A DNA stretch of 16,478 nucleotides from Clostridia bacterium (GTDB lineage Bacteria; Bacillota; Sulfobacillia; SLMV01): assembly GCA_007136565.1 (NCBI GenBank), contig SLGS01000073.1, forward strand, positions 1-16,478, read 5' to 3'. Of this stretch, positions 7,380 through 14,973 are shown piece by piece (the first letter of the stretch is position 1; each line of letters begins with the position of its first letter). The position numbers were made by a program, and so were the translations under genes. The notes beneath the pieces were generated by a model. That model ran no database searches. It had not been told where the DNA came from and saw only the letters and a program-made list of their open reading frames with translations.

Positions 7380-8378
7380 GTGTCGGAGGAAGTCCTCGTA
7401 AACGTAGAGAACCTCAGAACCTTTTTTTACACCGAGGATGGAGAAGTCCCAGCGGTCGATGGGGTCTCCTTCCACATAAATCGGGGAGAAACACTCGGAG
7501 TGGTAGGCGAGAGTGGATGCGGCAAGAGCGTAACCTCTTTGTCCATCATGCGCCTAATCCCCGATCCGCCCGGAAAGATTCTCAAAGGATCGAGCATCAC
7601 CTTTGAGGGCGAAGAGTTGTTGACCAAGTCGGACTCGGACATGCGCAAGATCAGGGGTAACGACATCTCGATGATCTTCCAGGAGCCGATGACCTCCCTG
7701 AACCCGGTCTACACGGTCGGCGACCAGATCATGGAAGCCATCGAGCTTCACCAGGGTCTCTCGGAGAAAGAGGCGCGCAAGCAGGCCATCGAAATGCTCA
7801 ACCTCGTGGGAATACCTTCGCCGGAGCAGCGCATCGACGAGTATCCCCACCAGTTGTCCGGTGGTATGCGCCAGCGCATCATGATCGCCATGGCGCTCTC
7901 CTGCAACCCGAGAATGCTGATAGCCGACGAACCCACCACCGCCTTGGACGTTACCATCCAGGCCCAGATCCTCGAACTGATGAAGCGGCTCAAGGATGAG
8001 CTGGGAATGGCGATCATGCTCATCACCCACGACCTCGGCGTTATCGCTGAGATGGCCGAGCGGGTGGTCGTCATGTACGCGGGTAAGATCGTCGAAGAGG
8101 GTACCGTATTCGACGTGTTCGCGGATCCCATGCATCCCTATACCGAAGGCCTGATCAACTCGATTCCGCGCCTAGACGGCGCCAAGGGCGAGCGTCTGCA
8201 CGTCATCGAGGGTGTAGTACCCAACCCGCTGGCGATGCCCCAAGGATGCTATTTCAACCCGCGCTGTCCCTACGCCATGGACGTGTGTCTCGAGGAACAG
8301 CCCGATCTCATAGAGGACGAGGGTGGCCGCAAGGTCGCCTGTTGGTTGCATTCCAAGGATAGGTCGGGGGTGGCATAA
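7380..8378 (+). CDS. oppD: Oligopeptide/dipeptide ABC transporter ATP-binding protein, OppD/DppD type
   Basis: OppD is one of the two ATPases that power peptide (or related solute) import through an OppBC-type channel. This 332-residue protein has Walker A GESGCGKS (43-50), a Q-loop at FQEPMTSLNP, signature LSGGMRQR (about 159-166), Walker B LIADEPTTALD (about 180-190) and H-loop ITHDLG (about 215). The family's C-terminal extension (oligo_HPY) follows, with HPYTEGL and four cysteines spaced GC-x6-RC, DVC and ACW, a pattern that ligates an Fe-S cluster in some OppD/DppD proteins. GTG 7380 is chosen because GGGGTGA lies at 7369-7375. It directly abuts oppF. Glycine codons avoid GGG (2 of 28 by hand count), unlike neighbouring genes. 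Substrate is not determinable, and the cognate permeases are absent from the window. Confidence 0.92.
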   Translation: MSEEVLVNVENLRTFFYTEDGEVPAVDGVSFHINRGETLGVVGESGCGKSVTSLSIMRLIPDPPGKILKGSSITFEGEELLTKSDSDMRKIRGNDISMIFQEPMTSLNPVYTVGDQIMEAIELHQGLSEKEARKQAIEMLNLVGIPSPEQRIDEYPHQLSGGMRQRIMIAMALSCNPRMLIADEPTTALDVTIQAQILELMKRLKDELGMAIMLITHDLGVIAEMAERVVVMYAGKIVEEGTVFDVFADPMHPYTEGLINSIPRLDGAKGERLHVIEGVVPNPLAMPQGCYFNPRCPYAMDVCLEEQPDLIEDEGGRKVACWLHSKDRSGVA

Positions 8379-9398
8379 ATGGCTCAGCCAGCCGAAGCCA
8401 TTAAGAAACAATCCTACGATGGTGTCGACGATCTCGTAGTCGTGAAGAACCTGAAGAAGTACTTCCCGATTACCGGTGGAGTTTTCTCCAGGATAGTCGG
8501 ATTCGTAAAAGCCGTGGACGATGTCAGCTTCACCATCAAGCCCGGAGAAACCCTGGGTATGGTGGGTGAAAGTGGTTGCGGTAAGACCACCACGGGACGC
8601 GTGCTCTTACGCCTCTTGGAGGCCACCGAGGGCAGCGTCGAGTTCGAGGGTAAGGACATCTTCTCGTTGGATCGGGAGGATATGCGTCGAGTCCGTCGTG
8701 ACATGCAAATCGTATTCCAGGACCCCTACGCCTCGCTGAACCCCAGGATGACCGTCGGTGACATCATCGGCGAGCCCCTGGAGATCCACCGCGTGGCCAA
8801 GGGTAAGGAGAAGGACGATCGCGTGCGCGGACTCCTGGAGACCGTAGGTCTTCGGGGCATGCACGCCCGTCGTTATCCCCACGAGTTCTCCGGTGGCCAG
8901 AGGCAGCGTATTGGCGTGGCCCGGGCGTTGGCCCTAAACCCCAAGCTGATCGTCTGCGACGAGCCCGTATCGGCGCTCGACGTATCGATTCAGTCGCAGG
9001 TACTGAACCTCCTGGAGGACCTCCAGCAAGAGTTCGATCTGACCTACCTGTTCATCGCCCACGACCTCAGCGTCGTACGCCACATCAGCGATCGCGTGGC
9101 CGTCATGTACCTCGGCCAGCTGGTCGAATTGGCGGAGCAGGACGAATTGTACGAGAACCCCGCACATCCGTACACCCAGGCGCTCCTCTCCGCGATCCCC
9201 ATCGCGGATCCGGAGATACAGCGCACCAGGAAGCGGATCGTGCTCGAGGGCGACGTCCCGAGTCCCTCGAACCCGCCCAGCGGATGCCACTTCCGGACAC
9301 GCTGTCAGCACGCGATGCCCAAGTGCGCCGAGGAGAAGCCGCCCTGGCAGGACATCGGGGACGAGCACTACGTGGCCTGCTGGTTGCACGAGGAGTAA
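8379..9398 (+). CDS. oppF: Oligopeptide/dipeptide ABC transporter ATP-binding protein, OppF/DppF type
   Basis: This is the second ATPase of the pair, expected to dimerise with OppD beneath an OppB/OppC channel. The 339-residue sequence begins with the family's variable N-terminal segment (LKKYFPITGG), then Walker A GESGCGKTTT, Q-loop FQDPYASLNPRMTVGD, signature FSGGQRQRIGVARAL, Walker B LIVCDEPVSALDVS, H-loop IAHDLSVV, and the C-terminal HPYTQALLSAIP with a Cys-rich tail (GCHFRTRC, then MPKC and ACW). The ATG at 8379 immediately follows the oppD TAA, with GGGGGTGG about 8 nt upstream, so the two are cotranslated. Only 1 of 25 glycine codons is GGG, against about half in the start of gatA, suggesting high-expression codon selection or a different origin. 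A strong intrinsic terminator follows 26 bp downstream. Confidence 0.92.
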   Translation: MAQPAEAIKKQSYDGVDDLVVVKNLKKYFPITGGVFSRIVGFVKAVDDVSFTIKPGETLGMVGESGCGKTTTGRVLLRLLEATEGSVEFEGKDIFSLDREDMRRVRRDMQIVFQDPYASLNPRMTVGDIIGEPLEIHRVAKGKEKDDRVRGLLETVGLRGMHARRYPHEFSGGQRQRIGVARALALNPKLIVCDEPVSALDVSIQSQVLNLLEDLQQEFDLTYLFIAHDLSVVRHISDRVAVMYLGQLVELAEQDELYENPAHPYTQALLSAIPIADPEIQRTRKRIVLEGDVPSPSNPPSGCHFRTRCQHAMPKCAEEKPPWQDIGDEHYVACWLHEE

Positions 9399-9424
9399 GT
9401 CGCGATAGCATCCTAAGATGTAAC

Positions 9425-9447
9425 GGGGAGCGCCACTGGCGCTCCCC
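9425..9447 (+). terminator. Intrinsic terminator of the oppDF unit
   Basis: A perfect 10-bp stem, GGGGAGCGCC (9425-9434) pairing with GGCGCTCCCC (9438-9447), has a 3-nt loop and is followed by a moderately T-rich tail (TTCGCATTTCT). It lies between oppF and the gatC promoter region and so separates the two units. Confidence 0.85.
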
Positions 9448-9505
9448 TTCGCATTTCTGTCGATCTCGGGGAGTTCGCGGACGTGGAGTCCCGCCGGCTA
9501 TTTTG

Positions 9506-9511
9506 TATAAT
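9506..9511 (+). promoter_or_regulatory. Probable -10 box of the gatCAB operon promoter
   Basis: A perfect TATAAT lies downstream of the oppF terminator and about 37 bp before the gatC start, in the right place for a promoter. The -35 region is poor (best candidate TGGAGT at 9484-9489, 16-bp spacing), so transcription may need an activator or the box may work as a weak site. Confidence 0.55.
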
Positions 9512-9547
9512 CTGGGTGCGGGATATGAGGGTTAGGGGGAAATCTCG

Positions 9548-9859
9548 GTGCGGATTAGTTCCGATCAAGTCGAAAGGATCGCGCAACTGGCGCGATTGCA
9601 CCTGGAGGACGACGAACGAGAGAGAATACGAGGAGACCTACAGGGCATTCTCGAGCACGTCGGTCGTCTCGACGAGATTGATGTGGACGAGATAGATCCC
9701 ATGCACAACCCCGCGGAGTCCGATGCGAACGTTCTGAGGGATGATATCGTGGTGGAATCGGGCGTTTCCGATGGGTTCTTGGAGTCGGTCCCGCGCCGCG
9801 ATGATCGTTACGTGACCACACCGCGATTCGTTGATCCCGGCAGTGATGGCCATGGTTGA
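9548..9859 (+). CDS. gatC: Asp-tRNA(Asn)/Glu-tRNA(Gln) amidotransferase subunit C
   Basis: GatC is the small subunit that wraps around GatA and GatB and stabilises the GatCAB complex, which amidates misacylated Glu-tRNA(Gln) and Asp-tRNA(Asn). The 103-residue product shows the family pattern: ISSDQVERIAQLARLHL at the N-terminus, EHVGRLDEIDVDEIDP in the middle, then the LRDD and PRRDDRYVTTPRFVDP tail that contacts GatB. The start is GTG 9548, well supported by AGGGGGA at 9534-9540 with a 7-nt spacer. It opens a tightly packed operon behind the TATAAT at 9506, and its last codons overlap the start of gatA. Length is slightly above the usual 95 or so residues, owing to a few extra C-terminal residues. 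Confidence 0.94.
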   Translation: MRISSDQVERIAQLARLHLEDDERERIRGDLQGILEHVGRLDEIDVDEIDPMHNPAESDANVLRDDIVVESGVSDGFLESVPRRDDRYVTTPRFVDPGSDGHG

Positions 9860-11297
9860 TCGGCGGATGACGGCGGTGGATATCCTGGAGGCCATCCGTT
9901 CGGGGGAACTGGCCGCGGGGGAGGCCGCCGCTTCGGCGGCCGAATCGATATCGCGACGCGATCCCTGCGGAGCTTTCCTGTCGACCTCGGATCCCGACGA
10001 CCCTCCCCCCGGTGGCTCCCTGGGCGGGGTACCCTATGCCGCCAAGGACAATATGTCGACCGCGAATCTGCCGACCACGTGCGCTTCCAGGATGCTCGAG
10101 GATTACACCCCGGTTTACGACGCCACTTGCATAGAACTGATGGAGAGTTCGGGTGCAATCCTGGTCGGCAAGACCAACATGGACGAGTTCGCCATGGGGT
10201 CATCGAACGAGACATCGTACTTCGGACCGACACGCAATCCCTGGAACCATGGGGTTGTGCCCGGCGGATCCTCCGGGGGGTCCGCGGCGGCAGTGGCAGC
10301 GGGGATGGTACCCCTGGCCCTGGGTACGGATACCGGTGGGTCGATAAGACAGCCCGCATCCTTTTGCGGGATAACCGGGATGAAGCCCACCTACGGGGCG
10401 ATATCCCGCCGCGGAGTGATATCCTTCGCATCCTCGATGGATCAGGTGGGGCCCATGGCTTTGACCGCTGGAGACTGCGCCCTGGCCCTGGACGTTCTGG
10501 TCGCCCGCGACCCCGGGGACAGTACCTCCGTGGAACATCCCGAGGGCGGCGGCTTCTTCCGCCGTGTACGGGGGTCCAGCGCCGATCTCTCGGGAATCCG
10601 GATCGGTATGCCGAAAGAGTACTACGGGGTCGGCATCGATGAGCCCGTGACCGAGATAGCGTTGAGGGCAGCCCGCGTCTTCGAGGATCTCGGGGCGACG
10701 ATCGAGGAAATCTCCTTGCCGCATACCGAGTACGCCCTGCCGGCCTACTACGTGATCTCTTCGGCCGAGGCTTCCAGCAACCTCGCTCGCTACGACGGGA
10801 TTAGTTACGGCATGCGGGAAATCGGAGATGACATCGACGACCTCTACAGGAATACCCGCAGCCGCGGGTTCGGCGAAGAGGTTAAGAGAAGGATAATGCT
10901 CGGAAGCTTTGCCCTGAGCGCCGGTTATTACGATGCTTTCTACCTGCGGGCCGCCCGGGTCCGACGCGTGATTGCGGAAGAGATTGACCGGGCTTTCCGA
11001 CGTTACGATTACCTGCTGACGCCGACCTGTCCGACGGTGGCCTTTCCCCTCGGGGAGAGGGTGGAGGATCCCATGGCCATGTACATGGCCGATGTCTGCA
11101 CGATACCGGCGAACCTGGCCGGCATACCCGCTCTTTCCATGCCGGGTGGCTTCTCGGGGGGCCTCCCCGTCGGGGTGCAGTTGATGGGACCGCGTTTCTC
11201 CGATGGGGGTTTGCTCTCCTTGGCCGACGTTTTCCAAAGGACCACGGATCATCACCTGAGACGACCGAGTGATGGGGTGGAGGGAGTTGAACCGTGA
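9852..11297 (+). CDS. gatA: Asp-tRNA(Asn)/Glu-tRNA(Gln) amidotransferase subunit A
   Basis: GatA is the amidase-signature subunit that releases ammonia from glutamine for transfer in GatB. The Ser-cisSer-Lys triad is visible as K65 (YAAKDN), S140 (GGSSGGS) and S164 (TDTGGSIRQPAS). Its spacing, 75 then 24 residues, is as in characterised GatA enzymes. Further landmarks are CGITGMKPTYG, FASSMDQVGPM and, near the C-terminus, CTIPANLAGIPALSMPGG. The length of 481 residues is normal. The start is uncertain: TTG 9831, ATG 9846, ATG 9852 and ATG 9867 are in frame and none has a strong ribosome-binding site. ATG 9852 is chosen because it overlaps the gatC stop (9857-9859), fitting translational coupling, and gives a typical N-terminus. 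Its own stop overlaps the gatB start. Confidence 0.95.
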   Translation: MVDRRMTAVDILEAIRSGELAAGEAAASAAESISRRDPCGAFLSTSDPDDPPPGGSLGGVPYAAKDNMSTANLPTTCASRMLEDYTPVYDATCIELMESSGAILVGKTNMDEFAMGSSNETSYFGPTRNPWNHGVVPGGSSGGSAAAVAAGMVPLALGTDTGGSIRQPASFCGITGMKPTYGAISRRGVISFASSMDQVGPMALTAGDCALALDVLVARDPGDSTSVEHPEGGGFFRRVRGSSADLSGIRIGMPKEYYGVGIDEPVTEIALRAARVFEDLGATIEEISLPHTEYALPAYYVISSAEASSNLARYDGISYGMREIGDDIDDLYRNTRSRGFGEEVKRRIMLGSFALSAGYYDAFYLRAARVRRVIAEEIDRAFRRYDYLLTPTCPTVAFPLGERVEDPMAMYMADVCTIPANLAGIPALSMPGGFSGGLPVGVQLMGPRFSDGGLLSLADVFQRTTDHHLRRPSDGVEGVEP

Positions 11298-12754
11298 TCG
11301 ATCCAGGCGCATATCGAGCGACGATAGGGCTGGAGATTCACGTCGCGCTGAACACCCGAAGCAAGATGTTTTGCGGCTGCTCTACCGATTTCGGCGCTCC
11401 GCCCAACACAAACGTCTGCCCCGTTTGCCTGGGATTGCCCGGTAGCCTGCCGGTGACGAACTCGGGTGCTGTGAACCTCGGCATCATTGCAGCCCGCGCA
11501 CTGGGATCGCAGGTGAGGACGCGATCCCACTTCGAACGCAAGAACTATCACTACCCGGATTTGCCGAAAGGGTACCAGATCAGCCAGTATTCCGCCCCCT
11601 TGGCCGTGGGCGGGGAACTGGTACTCGACGACGTCGAGGGTGAAGGTGGGAGGATCGGGATCATTCGCGTACACCTGGAGGAGGACGCGGGTAAGTCGAC
11701 TCACTCCGCCGACAAGGGATCGACGCTCCTGGACTTCAACAGATGCGGCGTTCCCCTGGCGGAGATCGTAACCGAGCCCCACATCCAGTCCCCGGGCCAG
11801 GCGAGGCGATTCCTCGAGGAATTGCGCGCGCTACTGAGAGTTGTAGGGGTGTCCGAGGTGAGGATGGAGGAGGGGGAACTCCGCTGCGACGTCAACTTCA
11901 ACCTCGTCCGTTGCGATGAAGGCGAGGGTCCCGTTAGGACGGAAATAAGCGAGGTAAAAAACCTCAACTCCTTTCGTTCGGTCCAGCGCGCCTCCGAGTA
12001 CGAGCTGAAGCGCCACGTGGAGGCCGTGTCGCGAGGTGATGTTCTCGAGCACGAGACGCGACACTGGGACGAAGAACGGGGTGTGACGTACTCGGCCCGC
12101 TCCAAGGAAATGGCCCACGACTACCGATACTTCCCGGATCCGGATCTACCGCCGTTGGTAATCGACCCCGGGTACGCCGATCACCTCGCGGGCGGCATGC
12201 CCGAGCCTCCCCGCGCCAAGAGGATCCGATTCGCCGATGAGTTCGGACTTTCTAGGTACGACGCCGCCGTTCTCGTCGCCGATCCCCCCCTGGCCGATTT
12301 CTTCGAGGAAACGGTATCCCATGGGGCGTCGGCTCGGGCCGCCGCCCGCTGGATTACCGGGGAAGTGGCGGCACACCTAAACGCCTCGGGCGCGGCGATA
12401 AGCGATGTACCGGCGAGTCCCGCACACCTCGCTGAGCTCCTGGAATTATTGGAGGCCGAACAGATCAGCGAGAAGGTGGCCAAGCGCGTTTGGCGAGACG
12501 TGTTCGAAAGCGGGACCATGCCTCGCGTCATAGTCGAGAGGGAGTGCCTGGCTAAGATCGACGACCCGGAAGAACTCCGGGATATAGTCTCCGCGGTCAT
12601 CGCCGAGAATCCCGATGCCGCGGCGGAGTACTCCTCTGGGAAAGATCGGGCCATCGGTTACCTCGTTGGGAAGGTCATGGAAGACACCCGCGGCCGGGCG
12701 GATCCCCGGCTGGTCAACGACATCCTACGCGATATGCTAAGAAGCGGGAGTTGA
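11294..12754 (+). CDS. gatB: Asp-tRNA(Asn)/Glu-tRNA(Gln) amidotransferase subunit B
   Basis: GatB phosphorylates the misacylated tRNA-bound Glu or Asp and carries out the transamidation with ammonia from GatA. The 486-residue product has the catalytic GatB N-terminus (ATIGLEIHVAL), the zinc knuckle C27/C29 and C42/C45 (FCGCS and VCPVCLG), YHYPDLPKGYQISQY, the HLEEDAGKSTH substrate and metal segment, DFNRCGVPLAEIVTEP, HDYRYFPDPDLPPL, and the C-terminal YqeY-like tRNA-binding domain ending GYLVGKVMEDTRGRADP. The GTG at 11294 overlaps the gatA stop (GTGA) and has a GGAGGGAG ribosome-binding site. Possession of GatCAB implies indirect routes to Gln-tRNA(Gln) and/or Asn-tRNA(Asn) in this organism; which one cannot be told here. 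Confidence 0.96.
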   Translation: MIDPGAYRATIGLEIHVALNTRSKMFCGCSTDFGAPPNTNVCPVCLGLPGSLPVTNSGAVNLGIIAARALGSQVRTRSHFERKNYHYPDLPKGYQISQYSAPLAVGGELVLDDVEGEGGRIGIIRVHLEEDAGKSTHSADKGSTLLDFNRCGVPLAEIVTEPHIQSPGQARRFLEELRALLRVVGVSEVRMEEGELRCDVNFNLVRCDEGEGPVRTEISEVKNLNSFRSVQRASEYELKRHVEAVSRGDVLEHETRHWDEERGVTYSARSKEMAHDYRYFPDPDLPPLVIDPGYADHLAGGMPEPPRAKRIRFADEFGLSRYDAAVLVADPPLADFFEETVSHGASARAAARWITGEVAAHLNASGAAISDVPASPAHLAELLELLEAEQISEKVAKRVWRDVFESGTMPRVIVERECLAKIDDPEELRDIVSAVIAENPDAAAEYSSGKDRAIGYLVGKVMEDTRGRADPRLVNDILRDMLRSGS

Positions 12755-12760
12755 TAGTAA

Positions 12761-13270
12761 ATGCGAGTTCTCGTCGTAAGCGATACCCACATCCCGTCCC
12801 GTGGCACCGAGTTGCCCCGGGATCTCCTTAAGGCGCTGGATAGCGGGCCGGACATGGTGCTTCACGCCGGAGATCTTACGTCGGCGACCACCCTGGAATA
12901 CTTCGAGGGTATTCCGGGCTTCGTGGGCGTGGAGGGAAACATGGATCCACCGGATATAGGTGGAGAACTACCCCGCGAGAGGATCGTCGAGGTGTCCGGC
13001 CTGAAGGTAGGGATTCTCCACGGAGATGGCCCGGGTAAGGGTCCCGAGATGTTTTCCAACCTGGCGAGTTGGTTCGAAGATGTGGATGTGGTCGTATCCG
13101 GGCACACTCACGTTCCGCACTTTACGGTCATCGATGGGATTTACCTGTTCAACCCAGGGTCTTGCACGGATCCCCGCGGGGGGTCGGCTCCCTCCTTCGG
13201 GTGGATAGACTTGGAACGGGGCGGAGAGCCGAGCTTCTCGGTGGTCCCCCTCGGGGGTAGGGTCCTTTGA
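12761..13270 (+). CDS. YfcE/MJ0936-family metallophosphodiesterase
   Basis: This is a small (169-residue) calcineurin-like phosphoesterase of the family whose members hydrolyse phosphodiesters with two divalent metals in the cytoplasm; the natural substrate is generally unknown. All metal ligands are in place: D8 and H10 (SDTHIPSRG), D38 (HAGDLTS), N60 (VEGNMD), H87 (ILHGDGPGKG), and H115/H117 (SGHTHVPHF), followed by LFNPGSCTDPR, the usual NPGS strand. The ATG at 12761 is 6 bp after gatB, with GGGAG at 12746-12750. The tail overlaps the next gene by 4 bp (TTGA), so it belongs to the gat operon and is coupled to the HAD gene. The name YfcE is a family assignment; nothing in the sequence sets the substrate. 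Confidence 0.9.
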   Translation: MRVLVVSDTHIPSRGTELPRDLLKALDSGPDMVLHAGDLTSATTLEYFEGIPGFVGVEGNMDPPDIGGELPRERIVEVSGLKVGILHGDGPGKGPEMFSNLASWFEDVDVVVSGHTHVPHFTVIDGIYLFNPGSCTDPRGGSAPSFGWIDLERGGEPSFSVVPLGGRVL

Positions 13271-13986
13271 GGCCGCGCTATGGGGCCGTGCTCTTCGATC
13301 TGGATGGTACCCTCATCGGGCTGGATGTCGAGGAGTTCATCCCGGCCTACTTCGAGAGCATTTCCCGTTTCGTCGCCGATGATGATTCGAAAAGGGACGA
13401 GTTCATCCGGCGGCTGACCGAGGCGACCCATCACATGATCGCCGATACGGATCCGACTGTCACGAATAGGGAAGTCTTCGAACGCCACTTCTTCGACGGA
13501 GTGGGGAAGACCCGCCGGGCCGAGGAGGAGGCCGCCTTCGACGAGTTCTATCGCCGGGAATTCCCCAGGCTCGGTAGTCTCTGCAGGCCGATCCCGGGGG
13601 TCGGGGGGGTCCTGGACGGCCTCGCTGAAGCCGGAGTCGACCGAGTCCTCGCCACCAATCCGCTCTTTCCGCGGATGGCCATCGAGTCCCGCTTGCAGTG
13701 GGGTGGGTTGGATCCCGAAGGGTTCGCCCTACTGACGAGTTACGAGAATAGTTGCTTTTGCAAGCCAAACCCCGGGTACTATCGCGAGATACTGCGAAAG
13801 ATGGGATTGGAGGGAGGAGACGTACTCATGGTCGGCAACGATCCCCTCGAGGACATGATCGCCGCCGAGGCGGGGGTGGACACCTTTCTCGTCGACCACT
13901 ACGTCGTCCCCCGCGACGGGGACGTTCCAAACCCGACTTACCGCGGTTCGATAACGGACGTCCCCGATGTGGTGATGGATTCCTGA
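13267..13986 (+). CDS. HAD-superfamily hydrolase (haloacid dehalogenase-like phosphatase)
   Basis: This 239-residue cytoplasmic phosphatase-like enzyme has the four HAD motifs: nucleophile D11 and general acid D13 (LFDLDGTL), T130 (LATNPLF), K166 (CFCKPNPGYY) and the acidic motif IV (VGNDPLEDM, D192 and D196). A helical cap (about residues 20-100) sits between motifs I and II, as in C1-type HADs such as phosphoglycolate-phosphatase and YjjG-like enzymes. The start is TTG 13267, overlapping the stop of the preceding phosphodiesterase (TTGA), the only start that keeps strand 1 (YGAVLFDLDG). It is the last gene of the gat run and converges on the threonine dehydratase gene with a 16-bp gap and no clear terminator. 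The substrate is unknown; pairing with a phosphodiesterase suggests sequential phosphate-ester hydrolysis, but that is conjecture. Confidence 0.9.
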   Translation: MRPRYGAVLFDLDGTLIGLDVEEFIPAYFESISRFVADDDSKRDEFIRRLTEATHHMIADTDPTVTNREVFERHFFDGVGKTRRAEEEAAFDEFYRREFPRLGSLCRPIPGVGGVLDGLAEAGVDRVLATNPLFPRMAIESRLQWGGLDPEGFALLTSYENSCFCKPNPGYYREILRKMGLEGGDVLMVGNDPLEDMIAAEAGVDTFLVDHYVVPRDGDVPNPTYRGSITDVPDVVMDS

Positions 13987-14002
13987 TTCGCTTCGGCGCC
14001 GA

Positions 14003-14953
14003 TTACCCGGAGAGTACGCCGCCGAGGATCTCGGGGTCGATGTTGCCTCCGGATACCAGGGCCACGACGGGTTGCGCCCACGTCACCGGATCCGTTCGGG
14101 CTACCAGCGTTGCTGCGGGTAGGGCACCCGCCCCCTCGGAGATCACCTTGTCGTGGATCAGCAGGGCGCGGATGGCCCGCGCTATCTCGGCCTCGTCGAC
14201 GGTGACCATTTCGGCCACCCTGGGCAGGAGGTATTCGAACAGCTCCGGAGAGGTTCCCCCGGCGGTTCCCTCGGACAAAGTGGGCCTGTGATCCGCTTCG
14301 ACGAAACGCCCGGCGGCGAAGGACAGGGCCATGGGCTGCGATGCCAGGGGCTGCACTCCTACGACCGCGGTTTGTGGTGACAGCGTCTGCAGGGCCGCCG
14401 TTATTCCTGATATGAGACCGCCTCCCCCGACGGGCACCAGTATTGTACCCGGAGGGCCCACCTGATCGAGGATCTCGGGGACCACCGTCGAGCCTCCAGC
14501 TATCACCCCGGAATCCTCGAAACCGCTAATGTAGGGTGTTCCCGTGGATTCCGATAGTTCTAGGGCGGCCCGCTCCGATTCGTCATAAATCTCGCCCTCT
14601 ACGATAACCTCCGCACCCAGGGAACGCGCCCGCTCTATCTTCGGGGCCGGTGTGCAGGTGGGCACGACCACCGTAACGTTCACTCCCACCTGGCTTCCCA
14701 CGAGAGCCAATGCAGCCCCGTGGTTGCCACTGGATGAGGTGATTATCGCCTCGGGCCCCTCGGGTGCCGACAGCCGATTCAGGGCTCCGCGAATCTTGAA
14801 GGATCCCCCCGGCTGGAGGCTTTCGACCTTGAGGTAGACCTCCCGCCGGGCGAGCCCACTCAGGTAATCGGAAAAGATGATGGGACTCGGCGGCAGCTGC
14901 TCGGCGATACGTCGGCTCGCGATCCACATTTCTTCTGGGCTAGGTATCAACAA
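14003..14953 (-). CDS. PLP-dependent threonine/serine dehydratase (catabolic type, no ACT domain)
   Basis: This 316-residue fold-type II PLP enzyme is related to TdcB, the IlvA catalytic domain and serine racemase, and deaminates threonine or serine to the 2-keto acid. The PLP lysine is K53 in GGSFKIRGA, the substrate loop is SSSGNHGAAL (73-82), the phosphate cup is VGGGGL (175-180), and the C-terminus has SEGAGALPA and SGGNID. There is no regulatory ACT domain, so allosteric isoleucine control is unlikely. One deviation is AGGST at 152-156, where relatives have AGQGT. TTG 14953 is the likely start, with AGGGAG about 11 nt upstream; an internal ATG (residue 9) is possible. It lies 20 bp downstream of the metallo-hydrolase and is probably cotranscribed with it. 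Threonine dehydratase, serine racemase and related ureidosuccinate-type dehydratases cannot be separated by eye. Confidence 0.87.
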   Translation of the reverse strand: MLIPSPEEMWIASRRIAEQLPPSPIIFSDYLSGLARREVYLKVESLQPGGSFKIRGALNRLSAPEGPEAIITSSSGNHGAALALVGSQVGVNVTVVVPTCTPAPKIERARSLGAEVIVEGEIYDESERAALELSESTGTPYISGFEDSGVIAGGSTVVPEILDQVGPPGTILVPVGGGGLISGITAALQTLSPQTAVVGVQPLASQPMALSFAAGRFVEADHRPTLSEGTAGGTSPELFEYLLPRVAEMVTVDEAEIARAIRALLIHDKVISEGAGALPAATLVARTDPVTWAQPVVALVSGGNIDPEILGGVLSG

Positions 14954-14973
14954 TGGCTCGGCAACTCCCTTCG

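Noticed and set aside
7422..7428. Seven-T tract near the start of oppD as a programmed slippage site
   Set aside because: The frame is correct without slippage and both alternative frames are uninformative; such runs arise from Phe-Phe-Tyr codons.
9399..9547. tRNA or small RNA gene between oppF and gatC
   Set aside because: The gap is explained by the strong terminator and the gatC promoter and leader; no cloverleaf or other structured element is visible.
13993..14002. 10-bp palindrome TCGGCGCCGA filling the gap between the convergent HAD and dehydratase genes
   Set aside because: A loopless palindrome cannot form a stable RNA hairpin and no T-run follows on either strand, so it is not called a bidirectional terminator.
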